DNA from: a virus | DNA: 26,982 bases | IMG/VR virus record: IMGVR_UViG_3300031857_001132 | Coordinates: 1 to 26,982 of that record | Reading direction: 5' to 3' (one strand) | Part shown: piece by piece, positions 20,125 through 26,982 of the stretch | How positions within the stretch are numbered: the first letter of the stretch is position 1 | Layout of the letters: every line of letters starts with the position of its first letter | Made by a program: the position numbers and the translations under genes | The notes under the pieces: generated by a model | What the model was told of the DNA's origin: nothing | What the model saw: the letters and a program-made list of their open reading frames with translations, nothing else | Databases searched by the model: none

Positions 20125-20152
20125 CAGACGGGGCCTTGTGCCGTCTGCTTTT
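20125..20152 (+). terminator. Possible intrinsic terminator after portal
   Basis: CAGACGG (20125-20131) pairs with CCGTCTG (20141-20147) around a 9-base loop, followed by CTTTT. The T-run is short, so read-through is likely. Confidence 0.6.
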
Positions 20153-20165
20153 CATGGAATTCACC

Positions 20166-20366
20166 ATGCTCGAATTTGCAGAAGCAGTTCTGAAGGAAAT
20201 CAGGAAACTACAGGATCAATCCAAGCAGATTGTCCTGGCAGGCACCATCACAGACATGGAGCGTTATCGCTTCATGATGGGTCGCCTTGAGGGTTTGAGA
20301 ATGGTTGAAGACTCCGTGAAAGACTTGCTCAAGCAGTACACGGGCGACGACGATTTAACCACCTGA
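20166..20366 (+). CDS. Small coiled-coil protein, 66 aa
   Basis: ATG 20166 (MLEFAEAVLKEIRKL) is the likely start; ATG 20154 and a GTG further up are alternatives without better ribosome sites. The whole product is one or two amphipathic helices (LKEIRKLQDQSKQIVL and MGRLEGLRMVEDSVKDLL). Similar small proteins sit next to portal genes in related phages as I remember them; a structural or assembly role is inferred from position only. Confidence 0.65.
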   Translation: MLEFAEAVLKEIRKLQDQSKQIVLAGTITDMERYRFMMGRLEGLRMVEDSVKDLLKQYTGDDDLTT

Positions 20367-20376
20367 AAGGAAGACC

Positions 20377-20850
20377 ATGGAAGCCACCGCAGTTCCTGAT
20401 ATTGACATGACAGCCCTTGAGCGTAAGTGGGCCAATGAGGCGGCAAACAAGCCCCCTGCATTGGAGGACGCTTACACCGAGCTGGGGTTTGACCCCGAGA
20501 AGCTCGACCAGGCGGTTGTCGACACCATTCCCCAGCCTACCGGGTGGCGCATTGCCATCCTCCCCTACCGTGGTGCAGAGAAATCCAAGGGCGGCATTGT
20601 GCTGGCCGAGGAGACTCAGCGCCGCTCGCAGCTCGGCACCGTGTGCGGCTACGTGCTCAAGGTAGGGACGTTGGCCTATGCAGATGAATCCAAATTCCCC
20701 ACCGGCGCGTGGTGTAAGGCGGGCGACTGGATCATCTTTGGCCGGTATGCGGGCGCGCGAATCCCAATCGACGGTGGCGAGATTCGTCTCATCAACGACG
20801 ACGAGGTACTTGGAGTGGTGAACAGTCCCGAAGACATTTTGCACATGTAA
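20377..20850 (+). CDS. GroES-like co-chaperonin, 157 aa
   Basis: Residues about 51-148 follow the Cpn10 fold. They show IPQPTGWRIAILPYRG as first strands, a KSKGGIVLAEETQRRSQ mobile loop (69-85), GTVCGYVLKVG, and GDWIIFGRYAG (116-126), where GroES has GDxVxFxxxAG. About 50 extra residues precede the domain. It would cap host GroEL to fold phage proteins, as T4 gp31 does for its capsid protein. Its place before scaffold and major capsid supports that. AAAGGAAGACC is the ribosome site. Confidence 0.85.
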   Translation: MEATAVPDIDMTALERKWANEAANKPPALEDAYTELGFDPEKLDQAVVDTIPQPTGWRIAILPYRGAEKSKGGIVLAEETQRRSQLGTVCGYVLKVGTLAYADESKFPTGAWCKAGDWIIFGRYAGARIPIDGGEIRLINDDEVLGVVNSPEDILHM

Positions 20851-20862
20851 AGGAGCAATGGA

Positions 20863-21792
20863 ATGAACGAACAGTTGGAATTCAAGATCGGTGAGGACGA
20901 GAGTCCTGCTGCTGTGTCTATTGGGGAGGACGGCAACGCTGAGTTGCTGGACCAGCCCCAAGACCCGGTGGTGGAACAAACGCCTGCCCGTCAATCGCAA
21001 GAGCACGCTGGCGAGTTGGACCAGTACAGCGAGGGCGTGAAGAAGCGCATCGACAAGCTGACCGCTCGCTTGCGCGAGACCCAGCGCCGCGAGCAAGCCG
21101 CCTTGGAGTACGCCAAGAGTGTGCAGGCCCGGGCCACGCAGCTCGAGCAGCAGTACATGACGGTGGACAGCGAGCGCCTGGGCGAGGCCAACGGCCGCGT
21201 GCAGACGCAGGTTGTGGCGCTCAAACAGATCATCCGCAAGGCCCGCGAAGAGGGCGACATTGACACCGAGACCGAGGCCCAACAGCGTTTGACCACGCTG
21301 ACCATGGAGCAAAGTCAGATCAACGCCGCCACGCAGCAACGCGAGCAACAGCAGCAACAGTGGACGTACCAGCAGCAGGTTGCAGCACAACAGGCTGCCC
21401 AACAGCCTCCTCAACAGGTACAGCAAGAGATTGATCCTCGGGTGGAGGACTGGGCTGAGCGCAACCCTTGGTATGGCCGCGACACGGCCATGACGCATGC
21501 CGCGTGGGGCATCCACCGACAGTTGATTCAAGTTGAGGGGTTTGACCCCAACAGCGAAGCGTATTATGATGAGCTCGACACACGCTTGAAGCAGACCTTT
21601 CCCCAGAAATTGGGTAGAGGTCAGCAGACGCAAAACAGGGCCGCCAGGACCGTGCAAACGGTGGCTCCTGCATCCCGGTCTTCCGGTATAAACAACGCAC
21701 GCCGCACTGTCAAATTGACACCAAGTCAAGTTGCAATTGCCAAAAAGCTGGGCGTTCCTCTTGAGGAATACGCCAAGTACGTAAAGGAATAA
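20863..21792 (+). CDS. Capsid scaffolding protein, 309 aa
   Basis: It lies between the co-chaperonin and capsid genes and has scaffold composition. The N-terminus is acidic and disordered. A long coiled coil follows (about 50-150, KKRIDKLTARLRETQRREQA onward), then a Gln-rich linker with QQREQQQQQW. A folded segment comes next (DPRVEDWAERNPWYGRDTAM), and the basic C-terminus (SGINNARRTVKLTPSQVAIA ... LEEYAKYVKE) is the usual capsid-binding end. Scaffold would be removed on maturation; no protease is seen in the window. AAAGGAGCAATGGA precedes the start. Confidence 0.85.
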   Translation: MNEQLEFKIGEDESPAAVSIGEDGNAELLDQPQDPVVEQTPARQSQEHAGELDQYSEGVKKRIDKLTARLRETQRREQAALEYAKSVQARATQLEQQYMTVDSERLGEANGRVQTQVVALKQIIRKAREEGDIDTETEAQQRLTTLTMEQSQINAATQQREQQQQQWTYQQQVAAQQAAQQPPQQVQQEIDPRVEDWAERNPWYGRDTAMTHAAWGIHRQLIQVEGFDPNSEAYYDELDTRLKQTFPQKLGRGQQTQNRAARTVQTVAPASRSSGINNARRTVKLTPSQVAIAKKLGVPLEEYAKYVKE

Positions 21793-21795
21793 ACC

Positions 21796-22275
21796 ATGTC
21801 AGACGTCAAGTTACCTACCCTCAATCGCACTTCACGCGGCGTCGAAACCCGTGAGAAAGATGCGCGACGCAAGCCTTGGGCACCTCCTTCACGACTGGAC
21901 GCGCCTCCTGCGCCTTTTGGATACAAGCACCGTTGGATTCGGGCTGAAGCTGGTGGTATGGACGACCGCACGAACATTTCAGGCAAGCTCCGTGAGGGGT
22001 ATGAGCTGGTTCGTGGGGATGAGTACCCCGACTATCACGTCCCAACAGTAGAAGATGGCCGACATGCTGGCGTGATCAGCGTGGGAGGTCTTCTCCTAGC
22101 ACGTATCCCAGAGGAAACAGTTGCAGAGCGCAATGCGTATTACCGAGATCGAGCGAACGACCAATTGCAGGCAGCTGACAATGAGCTGTTGAAGGCCAAT
22201 GCACACAACAGCATGGTCATCGACCGCCCTACCCGTCGCTCCCGCGTATCCTTCGGTGGCTCTAACAAGGGCTGA
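21796..22275 (+). CDS. Head-module protein, 159 aa, unknown role
   Basis: Its start is three bases after the scaffold stop, with AAAGGAATAAACC upstream. Features are a basic N-terminal region (LNRTSRGVETREKDARRK), FGYKHRWIRAEAGGMDD, and YPDYHVPTVEDGRHAGVISV followed by LLLARIPEETVAERN. The C-terminus has a basic RPTRRSRVSFGG tail. I recall homologues between scaffold and capsid genes in podovirus-like metagenomic phages, always unnamed. A structural role follows from position. Confidence 0.7.
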   Translation: MSDVKLPTLNRTSRGVETREKDARRKPWAPPSRLDAPPAPFGYKHRWIRAEAGGMDDRTNISGKLREGYELVRGDEYPDYHVPTVEDGRHAGVISVGGLLLARIPEETVAERNAYYRDRANDQLQAADNELLKANAHNSMVIDRPTRRSRVSFGGSNKG

Positions 22276-22303
22276 CGGATCCAACTTTTTTAAGGAATGA
22301 CAA

Positions 22304-22885
22304 ATGGCTAACATCGACAAAGCCTTTGGTCTGCGTCCTCTCGGCAATCTCTCGGCCACTGGTGCACAAGCTCAGTACGGCTACGAGATTGAGGACAACC
22401 AGTCCGGAGCAATTTTCCAAGGCGACCTCGTCACCATTTATGATGGCTACTTGGTCAAGTTTGCACCCGCTTCGCACACCGCAGCTGTCGGCGTGTTCAA
22501 CGGTTGCCAATACATCGACCCCACCACAGGCAAGCCCACCTGGAAGAACTACTACCCTGGTTCGGTCAACATCACCGCTGGCAAGATCATTGCCGACGTG
22601 ATCGACGATCCAGCTCAGTTGTTCTTGATCCAAGCTGATGAAGACATCGTTCAGGCCGACATCGGCAAGAACGCTGACGTCGTCGGCACTGGCGGCAGCA
22701 CCACCACTGGTGTTTCCACCATGGAATTGGATTCGTCCACCGTCGCCAACACCGCCGCTCTGAACTTGAAGATCGTCGGCAAGTACGATGTCCCTGGCAA
22801 TGCCTTGGGCACCAACGCTGTGGTGGTTGTGAAAATTAACGAACACTTGTACGGCAGTGCCGGTGTTGCTGGTCAAGGAGCTTAA
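22304..22885 (+). CDS. Head decoration/stabilisation-type protein, 193 aa
   Basis: The gene directly precedes the major capsid gene. The protein starts MANIDKAFGLRPLGNLSATG, a beginning common to small capsid-associated proteins in this type of phage, and is beta-rich throughout with many Gly, Thr and Ser. TAAGGAATGACAA is the ribosome site. A function as an outer-capsid cement protein is inferred from position, size and composition. Confidence 0.75.
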   Translation: MANIDKAFGLRPLGNLSATGAQAQYGYEIEDNQSGAIFQGDLVTIYDGYLVKFAPASHTAAVGVFNGCQYIDPTTGKPTWKNYYPGSVNITAGKIIADVIDDPAQLFLIQADEDIVQADIGKNADVVGTGGSTTTGVSTMELDSSTVANTAALNLKIVGKYDVPGNALGTNAVVVVKINEHLYGSAGVAGQGA

Positions 22886-22887
22886 TC

Positions 22888-23796
22888 ATGGCAATCTCAC
22901 GCGCACAACTGGTCAAGGAACTTGAGCCCGGCCTGAACGCTTTGTTCGGTCTTGAGTACAAGAACTACGAAAACCAACACACCCAGATTTACACCATCGA
23001 ATCTTCAGACCGCGCGTTTGAAGAAGAGGTGATGGAATCGGGTTTTGGTGAAGCCCCTGTGAAGACTGAAGGCGCTGGCGTCTCGTACGACCAAGCACAA
23101 GAAGTCTACACAGCGCGCTACACCCACGAGACCATCGCTTTGGCGTTCTCGCTGACCGAAGAAGCCGTTGAGGACAACCTCTACGACCGTCTGTCGGCCC
23201 GCTACACCAAGGCATTGGCCCGCTCGATGGCTCAGACCAAGCAGATCAAGGCTGCGGCCGTGCTCAACGGCGCTTTCACCACCTCCGTTGGTGGCGACGG
23301 CGTTGTTCTGTGCGCAACCAACCACCCCACCCTGTCTGGTCCTAACCTGTCCAACACCCTGGCAACCGCCGCCGACTTGTCCGAGACCTCCTTGGAACAA
23401 GCTCTGATCGACATCGCTGCGTTCACCGACGAACGTGGCTTGAAGATCGCGGTTCAGGGCCTGAAGCTCATCATCCCGAAAGAGTTGATGTTCACGGCCG
23501 ACCGTATCCTGAAGTCCACTTTGCGTGTGGGCACTGCTGACAACGACATCAACGCTGTCCGCAACATGGGTATGGTTCCACAGGGCTACACCGTCAACAA
23601 CTTCTTGACCGACCCCGATGCGTTCTTCATCAAGACCGACGCACCTAACGGCATGAAGATGTTCGAGCGCGTGTCGTTGAAGACTGGTTTTGAAGGCGAC
23701 TTCGACACCGGCAACGTCCGCTACAAGGCTCGTGAACGCTACAGCTTCGGCTTCAGCGATCCACGCGGCTTGTTTGGCTCGCCCGGCGCAGCCTAA
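22888..23796 (+). CDS. Major capsid protein, 302 aa
   Basis: It has the features of an HK97-fold capsid of the Mu-like group: an N-terminal helical arm (ISRAQLVKELEPGLNALFGLE), an E-loop region (MESGFGEAPVKTEGAGVSYD), a spine helix (LYDRLSARYTKALARSMAQT), ATNHPTLSG, and LIIPKELMFTADRILKSTLR. The end (FSDPRGLFGSPGA) is typical. Codons are highly biased to a few choices, as expected for an abundant protein. A strong terminator begins seven bases after the stop. Confidence 0.9.
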   Translation: MAISRAQLVKELEPGLNALFGLEYKNYENQHTQIYTIESSDRAFEEEVMESGFGEAPVKTEGAGVSYDQAQEVYTARYTHETIALAFSLTEEAVEDNLYDRLSARYTKALARSMAQTKQIKAAAVLNGAFTTSVGGDGVVLCATNHPTLSGPNLSNTLATAADLSETSLEQALIDIAAFTDERGLKIAVQGLKLIIPKELMFTADRILKSTLRVGTADNDINAVRNMGMVPQGYTVNNFLTDPDAFFIKTDAPNGMKMFERVSLKTGFEGDFDTGNVRYKARERYSFGFSDPRGLFGSPGAA

Positions 23797-23802
23797 GCAG
23801 CA

Positions 23803-23830
23803 AGAAAAAGGGGCTTCGGCCCCTTTTTCT
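23803..23830. terminator. Strong bidirectional terminator after the capsid gene
   Basis: AGAAAAAGGGGC (23803-23814) pairs perfectly with GCCCCTTTTTCT (23819-23830) around a TTCG tetraloop. The stem is symmetric, with A-run and T-run, so it can work in both directions. It would define the 3' end of the capsid mRNA. Confidence 0.95.
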
Positions 23831-23942
23831 TTTGTTGGGTTTGAGGTATATTGGACCCACTCCGGGCTTCCCCGGCACATCCGACAGTCCCGGCTGACGA
23901 CATGCAGACTGATGTGCCATAACTCGCATGTGAGGAATCATC

Positions 23943-24281
23943 ATGGCTTTGTCCACCTTCTCCGGCCCAGTCAAATCTGACAACGGCTTTATCGCTGGCA
24001 CTGGCACGACAGTCACTTCCATTTTGGCTGCAACCGCCACTATCAACTTTGCCAGCATCTCTGCAAACACCACCACTGACTCTTCGGCCATTACCGTGAC
24101 CGGTGCGGCTGTGGGCGACGCTGTTTTTGTAGGCGCTCCTGCCGCAATTGAATCGGGGCTGGTTATTACCGGCTTTGTTTCCGCTGCCAACGCCGTCAAG
24201 GTCCGCGCAGCAAACGTCACTGCGGCGGCGATAGACCCTGCTTCTGGTGCCTTTAAGGTCGTTGTCATCAAGACCGTTTGA
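23943..24281 (+). CDS. Beta-rich virion protein, 112 aa
   Basis: The product is rich in Ala, Thr, Val and Gly, with alternating hydrophobics (TVTSILAATATINFASISAN, SSAITVTGAAVGDAVFVGAP, VSAANAVKVRAANVTAAAID). This is the pattern of small head-fibre or decoration proteins found after the capsid gene in many phages. TGTGAGGAATCATC gives the ribosome site at ATG 23943. The 146-base gap before it holds the terminator and a possible TATATT -10 (23847-23852). Precise role unknown. Confidence 0.7.
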   Translation: MALSTFSGPVKSDNGFIAGTGTTVTSILAATATINFASISANTTTDSSAITVTGAAVGDAVFVGAPAAIESGLVITGFVSAANAVKVRAANVTAAAIDPASGAFKVVVIKTV

Positions 24282-24293
24282 TAGGAGCTCGCC

Positions 24294-24593
24294 ATGAGCA
24301 ACAGCAACATTCAATCGGTACAGAAGACGACCACTGCGCAGGCCGTCAACGGCCGGGCACGGTTGCTGGGGGTGTACTTCACCGGCACGGCTACTCCCGC
24401 TACCCTGACGCTCAAGAGCGGCGGGGCCAGCGGCACGGCCAAGCTGACGCTTACTACCCCGGCAGCTGCTGGCTCGCAAGACCTGATCATCCCTGACGCG
24501 GGCATTTTGTTTGAGGACGGCATTCACATTGGCGTGAGCTCTGCGGAGATCACCAGTGTGACCTTGCTGTTCGAGGGCGGGGCAGCTGCGTAA
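24294..24593 (+). CDS. Beta-rich small virion-type protein, 99 aa
   Basis: ATG 24294 follows ATAGGAGCTCGCC, a good ribosome site. The sequence is a beta sandwich pattern (RARLLGVYFTGTATPATLTL, GTAKLTLTTPAAAGSQDLII, GIHIGVSSAEITSVTLLFEG). No family named. It resembles small head or tail-completion proteins by composition and place. The TAA stop shares its last base with the next ATG. Confidence 0.65.
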   Translation: MSNSNIQSVQKTTTAQAVNGRARLLGVYFTGTATPATLTLKSGGASGTAKLTLTTPAAAGSQDLIIPDAGILFEDGIHIGVSSAEITSVTLLFEGGAAA

Positions 24594-24880
24594 TGGCCAC
24601 CAAAAAGGGCATGGGCATCAAAACTTCGGTCAAGAGCGGTAATTTCCGCCCGACCAAGGCAGGTGCCGGCATGACCGAAAAGGGCGTCAAGGCGTATCGC
24701 AAAGCCAATCCTGGCAGCAAGCTCAAGACGGCGGTGACCACCGCCAAGCCTTCTGCGGCCGAGGCCAAGCGACGTGCGTCGTTTTGCGCCCGGTCGGAGG
24801 GGCAGATGAAGAAGTTTCCAGAGGCCGCCAAGGACCCTGACAGCCGTTTGCGGCAAGCGCGCAAGCGCTGGAGGTGCTGA
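24593..24880 (+). CDS. Basic conserved phage protein (DUF6321-like), 95 aa
   Basis: The protein carries MGIKTSVKSGNFRPTKAGAG, MTEKGVKAYRKANPGSKLKT, RRASFCARSEGQMKKFPEA and LRQARKRWRC. I recall this pattern from cyanophage and other aquatic phage proteins under DUF6321; the number is from memory. It is strongly basic with two conserved Cys. Its position between head and neck genes suggests a virion or DNA-bound protein, but function is unknown. Confidence 0.7.
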   Translation: MATKKGMGIKTSVKSGNFRPTKAGAGMTEKGVKAYRKANPGSKLKTAVTTAKPSAAEAKRRASFCARSEGQMKKFPEAAKDPDSRLRQARKRWRC

Positions 24881-24883
24881 GCG

Positions 24884-25129
24884 ATGGAGATGATGGTATG
24901 GAACGTGGTTTTGACGGCCGTGGTGGGGCTTATGGGATTTTTGCTTAAAAGCAAGTTCGATGAGCTCTCGCGCATCAGCATCCTGCTAAATCGCACCCGC
25001 GAAGAGGTTGCTCGAGATCACATTACGCGCAAGGAAGTGGACGATCGGGTTGAAAAACTCGTTGTTCACATGGATCAGAGGTTCAACCGAATTGAGCAAA
25101 AGCTCGATGACATGCGAAAGGCAGTTTGA
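24884..25129 (+). CDS. Membrane-anchored coiled-coil protein, 81 aa (holin-like?)
   Basis: The start at 24884 (MEMMVWNVV) has alternatives at 24890 and 24893. Residues about 5-22 (VWNVVLTAVVGLMGFLLKSK) form one membrane helix. The rest is a charged coiled coil (LSRISILLNRTREEVARDHI ... RVEKLVVHMDQRFNRIEQKL). This architecture recalls XhlA-like or small holin-type proteins, but no lysin is in the window, so the lysis role is a guess. Confidence 0.6.
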   Translation: MEMMVWNVVLTAVVGLMGFLLKSKFDELSRISILLNRTREEVARDHITRKEVDDRVEKLVVHMDQRFNRIEQKLDDMRKAV

Positions 25130-25130
25130 T

Positions 25131-25286
25131 ATGGCAACCGCAAAGAAACCCGCAAAGAAAGACGGCAAAATGCCGGCTTTCCTGATGGAAAAGTTCAAGA
25201 AGGGCGACATGGCCGATAAGACCGGTCGCGCTGTGAAACGTAAAACGGCCGACGTCAAGGGCCGTGCAATGAAGAAAGGAGCCTGA
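25131..25286 (+). CDS. Lys-rich small protein, 51 aa
   Basis: ATG 25131 is one base after the previous stop (TTTGATATG). The peptide is almost entirely Lys/Ala/Gly with short helical parts (KMPAFLMEKFKKGDMADKTG and KTADVKGRAMKKGA). Very basic and probably disordered or DNA-bound. Located between other basic small genes in the neck region; could be packaged with the genome. No family recognised. Confidence 0.6.
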   Translation: MATAKKPAKKDGKMPAFLMEKFKKGDMADKTGRAVKRKTADVKGRAMKKGA

Positions 25287-25288
25287 TC

Positions 25289-25528
25289 ATGGCTGGTAAA
25301 GGTATGGGTTGCGCCACTCGTGGCGGCGGTGCCGTTGAAAGCGGTCCAAAAAACAAAGTTCTGTCCAAGACCAGTCAAACGACCGGTCCTGTGATGATGG
25401 CCAAGGGTGGCGCCGCCAAAAAAGGCGGCATCAACCAGCACAAGCGCATGGCCATGGGCAAGCCCGTTGGCAAAATGGGCGGTGGCATGATGGCCAAGGG
25501 CTACAAAAAGGGCGGAGCGGCCTGCTAA
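25289..25528 (+). CDS. Gly/Lys/Met-rich small protein with GYKKGG tail, 79 aa
   Basis: ATG 25289 has AAAGGAGCCTGATC upstream, a strong ribosome site. The sequence is low complexity: GKGMGCATRGGGA, VMMAKGGAAKKGGINQHK, KMGGGMMAKGYKKGGAAC. The KGYKKGG end resembles the RGYAEGG motif near the start of the large protein at 14574. Such motifs recur in unrelated aquatic phage proteins as I remember them. Basic, disordered, role unknown. Its TAA ends one base before the next ATG. Confidence 0.65.
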   Translation: MAGKGMGCATRGGGAVESGPKNKVLSKTSQTTGPVMMAKGGAAKKGGINQHKRMAMGKPVGKMGGGMMAKGYKKGGAAC

Positions 25529-26194
25529 ATGGCAACCTCCGGCACAACCACCTTCAACCTGTCGATTGACGACTTGGTTGAGGAAGCGTTTGAGCGCTGC
25601 GGCATGCGTCCGACCAGCGGGTACCAACTCGCCTCGGCGCGCCGCTCGCTCAACCTGCTGTTCCTTGATTGGGCCAACCGTGGGTTGAATCTGTGGACGA
25701 TTGAGCAGGCCACCTTTGCGTTGACCGCAGGTGTCAACGAGATTGCGCTGGATGCTTCGGTGGTTAACGTGCTCGAGGCGGTCATCCGCCAAAACAGCCA
25801 AGGCATCAACACCGACGTCTACATTGAGCGCATCAGTCGAGAGGACTGGCTCAACGTGCCGGACAAGACCACGCAGGCACGTCCTGCGCAGTTTTATGTT
25901 GAGCGCACCAACATTCCCAAGGTGTATTTCTATCCGGCAGCGGACCAGAACTACACCTTCGTGTATTACCGCATCCGTCGCATCCAAGACGCTGGTGACT
26001 ACACCAACACCTCGGACGTGAACTTCCGCTTCCTGCCGTGCTTGGCCTCTGGCCTGGCATACCACCTGTCGCTGAAGTTTGCCGCTGACCGTGCGGGCGC
26101 TTTGAAGGCGCTCTACGAAGAGGATTTCCAGCGCGCGGCGCTTGAGGACCGAGACACCGCCAGCGTGCAGTTCGTACCGGACCTGGGGGTATGA
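25529..26194 (+). CDS. Neck/adaptor protein, 221 aa
   Basis: The protein begins with a helical segment (SIDDLVEEAFERCGMRPTSG, then LASARRSLNLLFLDWANRGL) and a beta domain follows (TFALTAGVNEIALDASVVNV, RPAQFYVERTNIPKVYFYPA, TFVYYRIRRIQ). It closes with a helix rich in Leu/Ala. This is how head-to-tail adaptor proteins of podoviruses such as SU10 look. It would bind under the portal. ATG 25529 immediately follows the previous stop. Confidence 0.8.
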   Translation: MATSGTTTFNLSIDDLVEEAFERCGMRPTSGYQLASARRSLNLLFLDWANRGLNLWTIEQATFALTAGVNEIALDASVVNVLEAVIRQNSQGINTDVYIERISREDWLNVPDKTTQARPAQFYVERTNIPKVYFYPAADQNYTFVYYRIRRIQDAGDYTNTSDVNFRFLPCLASGLAYHLSLKFAADRAGALKALYEEDFQRAALEDRDTASVQFVPDLGV

Positions 26195-26195
26195 C

Positions 26196-26546
26196 ATGGC
26201 CTTCGCGTCTGGCAAGTTCTCCAACGCGCTGTGCGACTACTGTGGCCAGCGCTACCCCTACACCGTTCTTAAAAAGAACTGGCGCGGGTTCATGGTGTGC
26301 CCGGACGATTACGAGCCCAAAGAGCCCCAGCTCGAGCCGCTGCGGTACCGAGGGGACGCCATCGCGCTGCGCGATCCGCGTCCCGATCGCATTGAGCCGG
26401 TGTCGGTCTTCGTGGGTGCTCCAGGCTTTACCGCCTTCCAAAGCTACGGCAGCGTCCAAGGCGGCACCAACATGCAGCCCTACCTTCAGGGTCAAGCGCT
26501 CATTGCGCAGGGCTCTGTTGGAACAGTGACAGTGAGCACCTCATGA
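26196..26546 (+). CDS. Zinc-knuckle-containing phage protein, 116 aa
   Basis: ATG 26196 is one base after the previous stop. Residues 13-38 (CDYCGQRYPYTVLKKNWRGF, then MVCPDD) resemble a zinc ribbon found in small phage structural genes. Three Cys remain (13, 16, 35), but the fourth position (38) is Asp. The rest is beta-rich and unassigned, ending in a Gly/Gln/Ser-rich segment. It lies between two adaptor-type genes, so a neck role is plausible. ATGA overlap with the next gene. Confidence 0.7.
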   Translation: MAFASGKFSNALCDYCGQRYPYTVLKKNWRGFMVCPDDYEPKEPQLEPLRYRGDAIALRDPRPDRIEPVSVFVGAPGFTAFQSYGSVQGGTNMQPYLQGQALIAQGSVGTVTVSTS

Positions 26547-26982
26547 CCTACGACGAACTTGTCACCAACATCCGCAACTACACCGAGGTGGGCAGCAACG
26601 TCTTCACCGCGCCGGTGATCAACACGTTCATCACTTTGGCGGAAAACCAAATTCTTCGCGAGATTGATTTGGACGTGTTCAAGCTCGAGGCCACGGGCAC
26701 GATGACCCAGGGCAACAAGTTCTTGACCGCCCCGTCCGACCTGCTCACGCACCGTTACATGATCCTGACGCCGGCCAGTGGTGACCAGCTGTTCTTGGAC
26801 TTCCGGGACACCTCCTTCATGAAGGAGTACTGGGACAACGGCACGGTACAGGGCACGCCGAAGTATTATTCGGTGTGGGACCAGAACACGTTCTACATTG
26901 CGCCCACGCCGAACCAGAATTACAGCGTGGAGCTGGGCTACATCTACCGCCCAACGCAGCTGTCGTCCGGCAATCCGACCAC
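26543..26982 (+). CDS. Second neck/adaptor protein, 5' part (cut at right edge)
   Basis: The frame is open from ATG 26543 to the window end (146 codons plus two bases). It begins MTYDELVTNIRNYTEVGSNV. The helical start (INTFITLAENQILREIDLDV), then FLTAPSDLLTHRYMILTP, PKYYSVWDQNTFYIAPTPNQ and YSVELGYIYRP match the fold of SU10-type adaptor or tail-ring proteins. It differs from the gene at 25529 but shares the general layout. The stop is not visible. Confidence 0.75.
   Translation, partial: MTYDELVTNIRNYTEVGSNVFTAPVINTFITLAENQILREIDLDVFKLEATGTMTQGNKFLTAPSDLLTHRYMILTPASGDQLFLDFRDTSFMKEYWDNGTVQGTPKYYSVWDQNTFYIAPTPNQNYSVELGYIYRPTQLSSGNPT

Noticed and set aside
20329-21729. Minus-strand frame of 466 residues opposite co-chaperonin and scaffold
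   Set aside because: Shadow frame with Leu-rich low complexity from reversed Gln codons; it crosses two well supported + strand genes.
24884-25129. Confident holin call
   Set aside because: One membrane helix plus a coiled coil fits but is not specific, and no endolysin or spanin is visible in the window.
1-26982. tRNA genes
   Set aside because: GGTTCGA-like words (for example near 1623 and 10139) lie in coding frames, without acceptor stems or anticodon arms around them.

Overview
The window is part of the genome of a tailed double-stranded DNA bacteriophage, probably a short-tailed one. Nearly all genes lie on the + strand, stops and starts overlap by a few bases throughout, and the right half is a recognisable packaging and head-assembly module: TerL, a large virion-type protein, a P22-sized portal, a GroES-like co-chaperonin, scaffold, decoration protein, major capsid protein and neck/adaptor proteins. 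No integrase, repressor, tRNA or rRNA was seen. G+C-rich codon use suggests a high-GC proteobacterial host, perhaps Burkholderiales; this is inference, not shown.

Layout. (1) 1-5350: about 22 small, tightly coupled + strand genes. They include a DUF3310 (T7 gp1.7-type) protein, zinc-ribbon miniproteins, single-pass membrane peptides and widespread small phage families. A lower-GC gene at 3856-4077 sits between 29-bp direct repeats. (2) 5351-6041: a switch region with a minus-strand degenerate HNH protein, two G-quadruplex motifs, a strong hairpin, an AT-rich core with paired GTGTAAT repeats, and a long imperfect inverted repeat. (3) 6042-7421: a small conserved phage protein, TerS and a VRR-NUC-like nuclease. 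(4) 7422-12253: an accessory block that separates terS from terL. Its genes have a distinctive composition rich in CTGGCC and GACCTGG. They are arranged in cassettes, each with a sigma70-like promoter, a 5' stem-loop, a near-identical purine leader (AGAAAGMGAGAAAG) and, for several, an intrinsic terminator. It holds DUF932 and DUF7227-like proteins and several small families known from phages and plasmids. (5) 12254-13076: an 820-base region with no credible gene, holding a terminator, a very GC-rich low-complexity tract, several hairpins, a near-perfect chromosomal-type parS palindrome and the probable terL promoter. (6) 13077-26982: packaging and virion genes in order. The last gene runs off the right edge.

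How the parts work together. TerS and TerL would package DNA through the portal into a capsid built with scaffold and assisted by the co-chaperonin. Several Lys/Gly-rich small proteins and the large polyvalent-like protein are candidates for packaging or injection with the DNA. The cassette block looks like a set of independently expressed accessory genes, possibly anti-defence or host-takeover functions. The parS-like site raises the possibility that host ParB binds the phage genome just upstream of terL.
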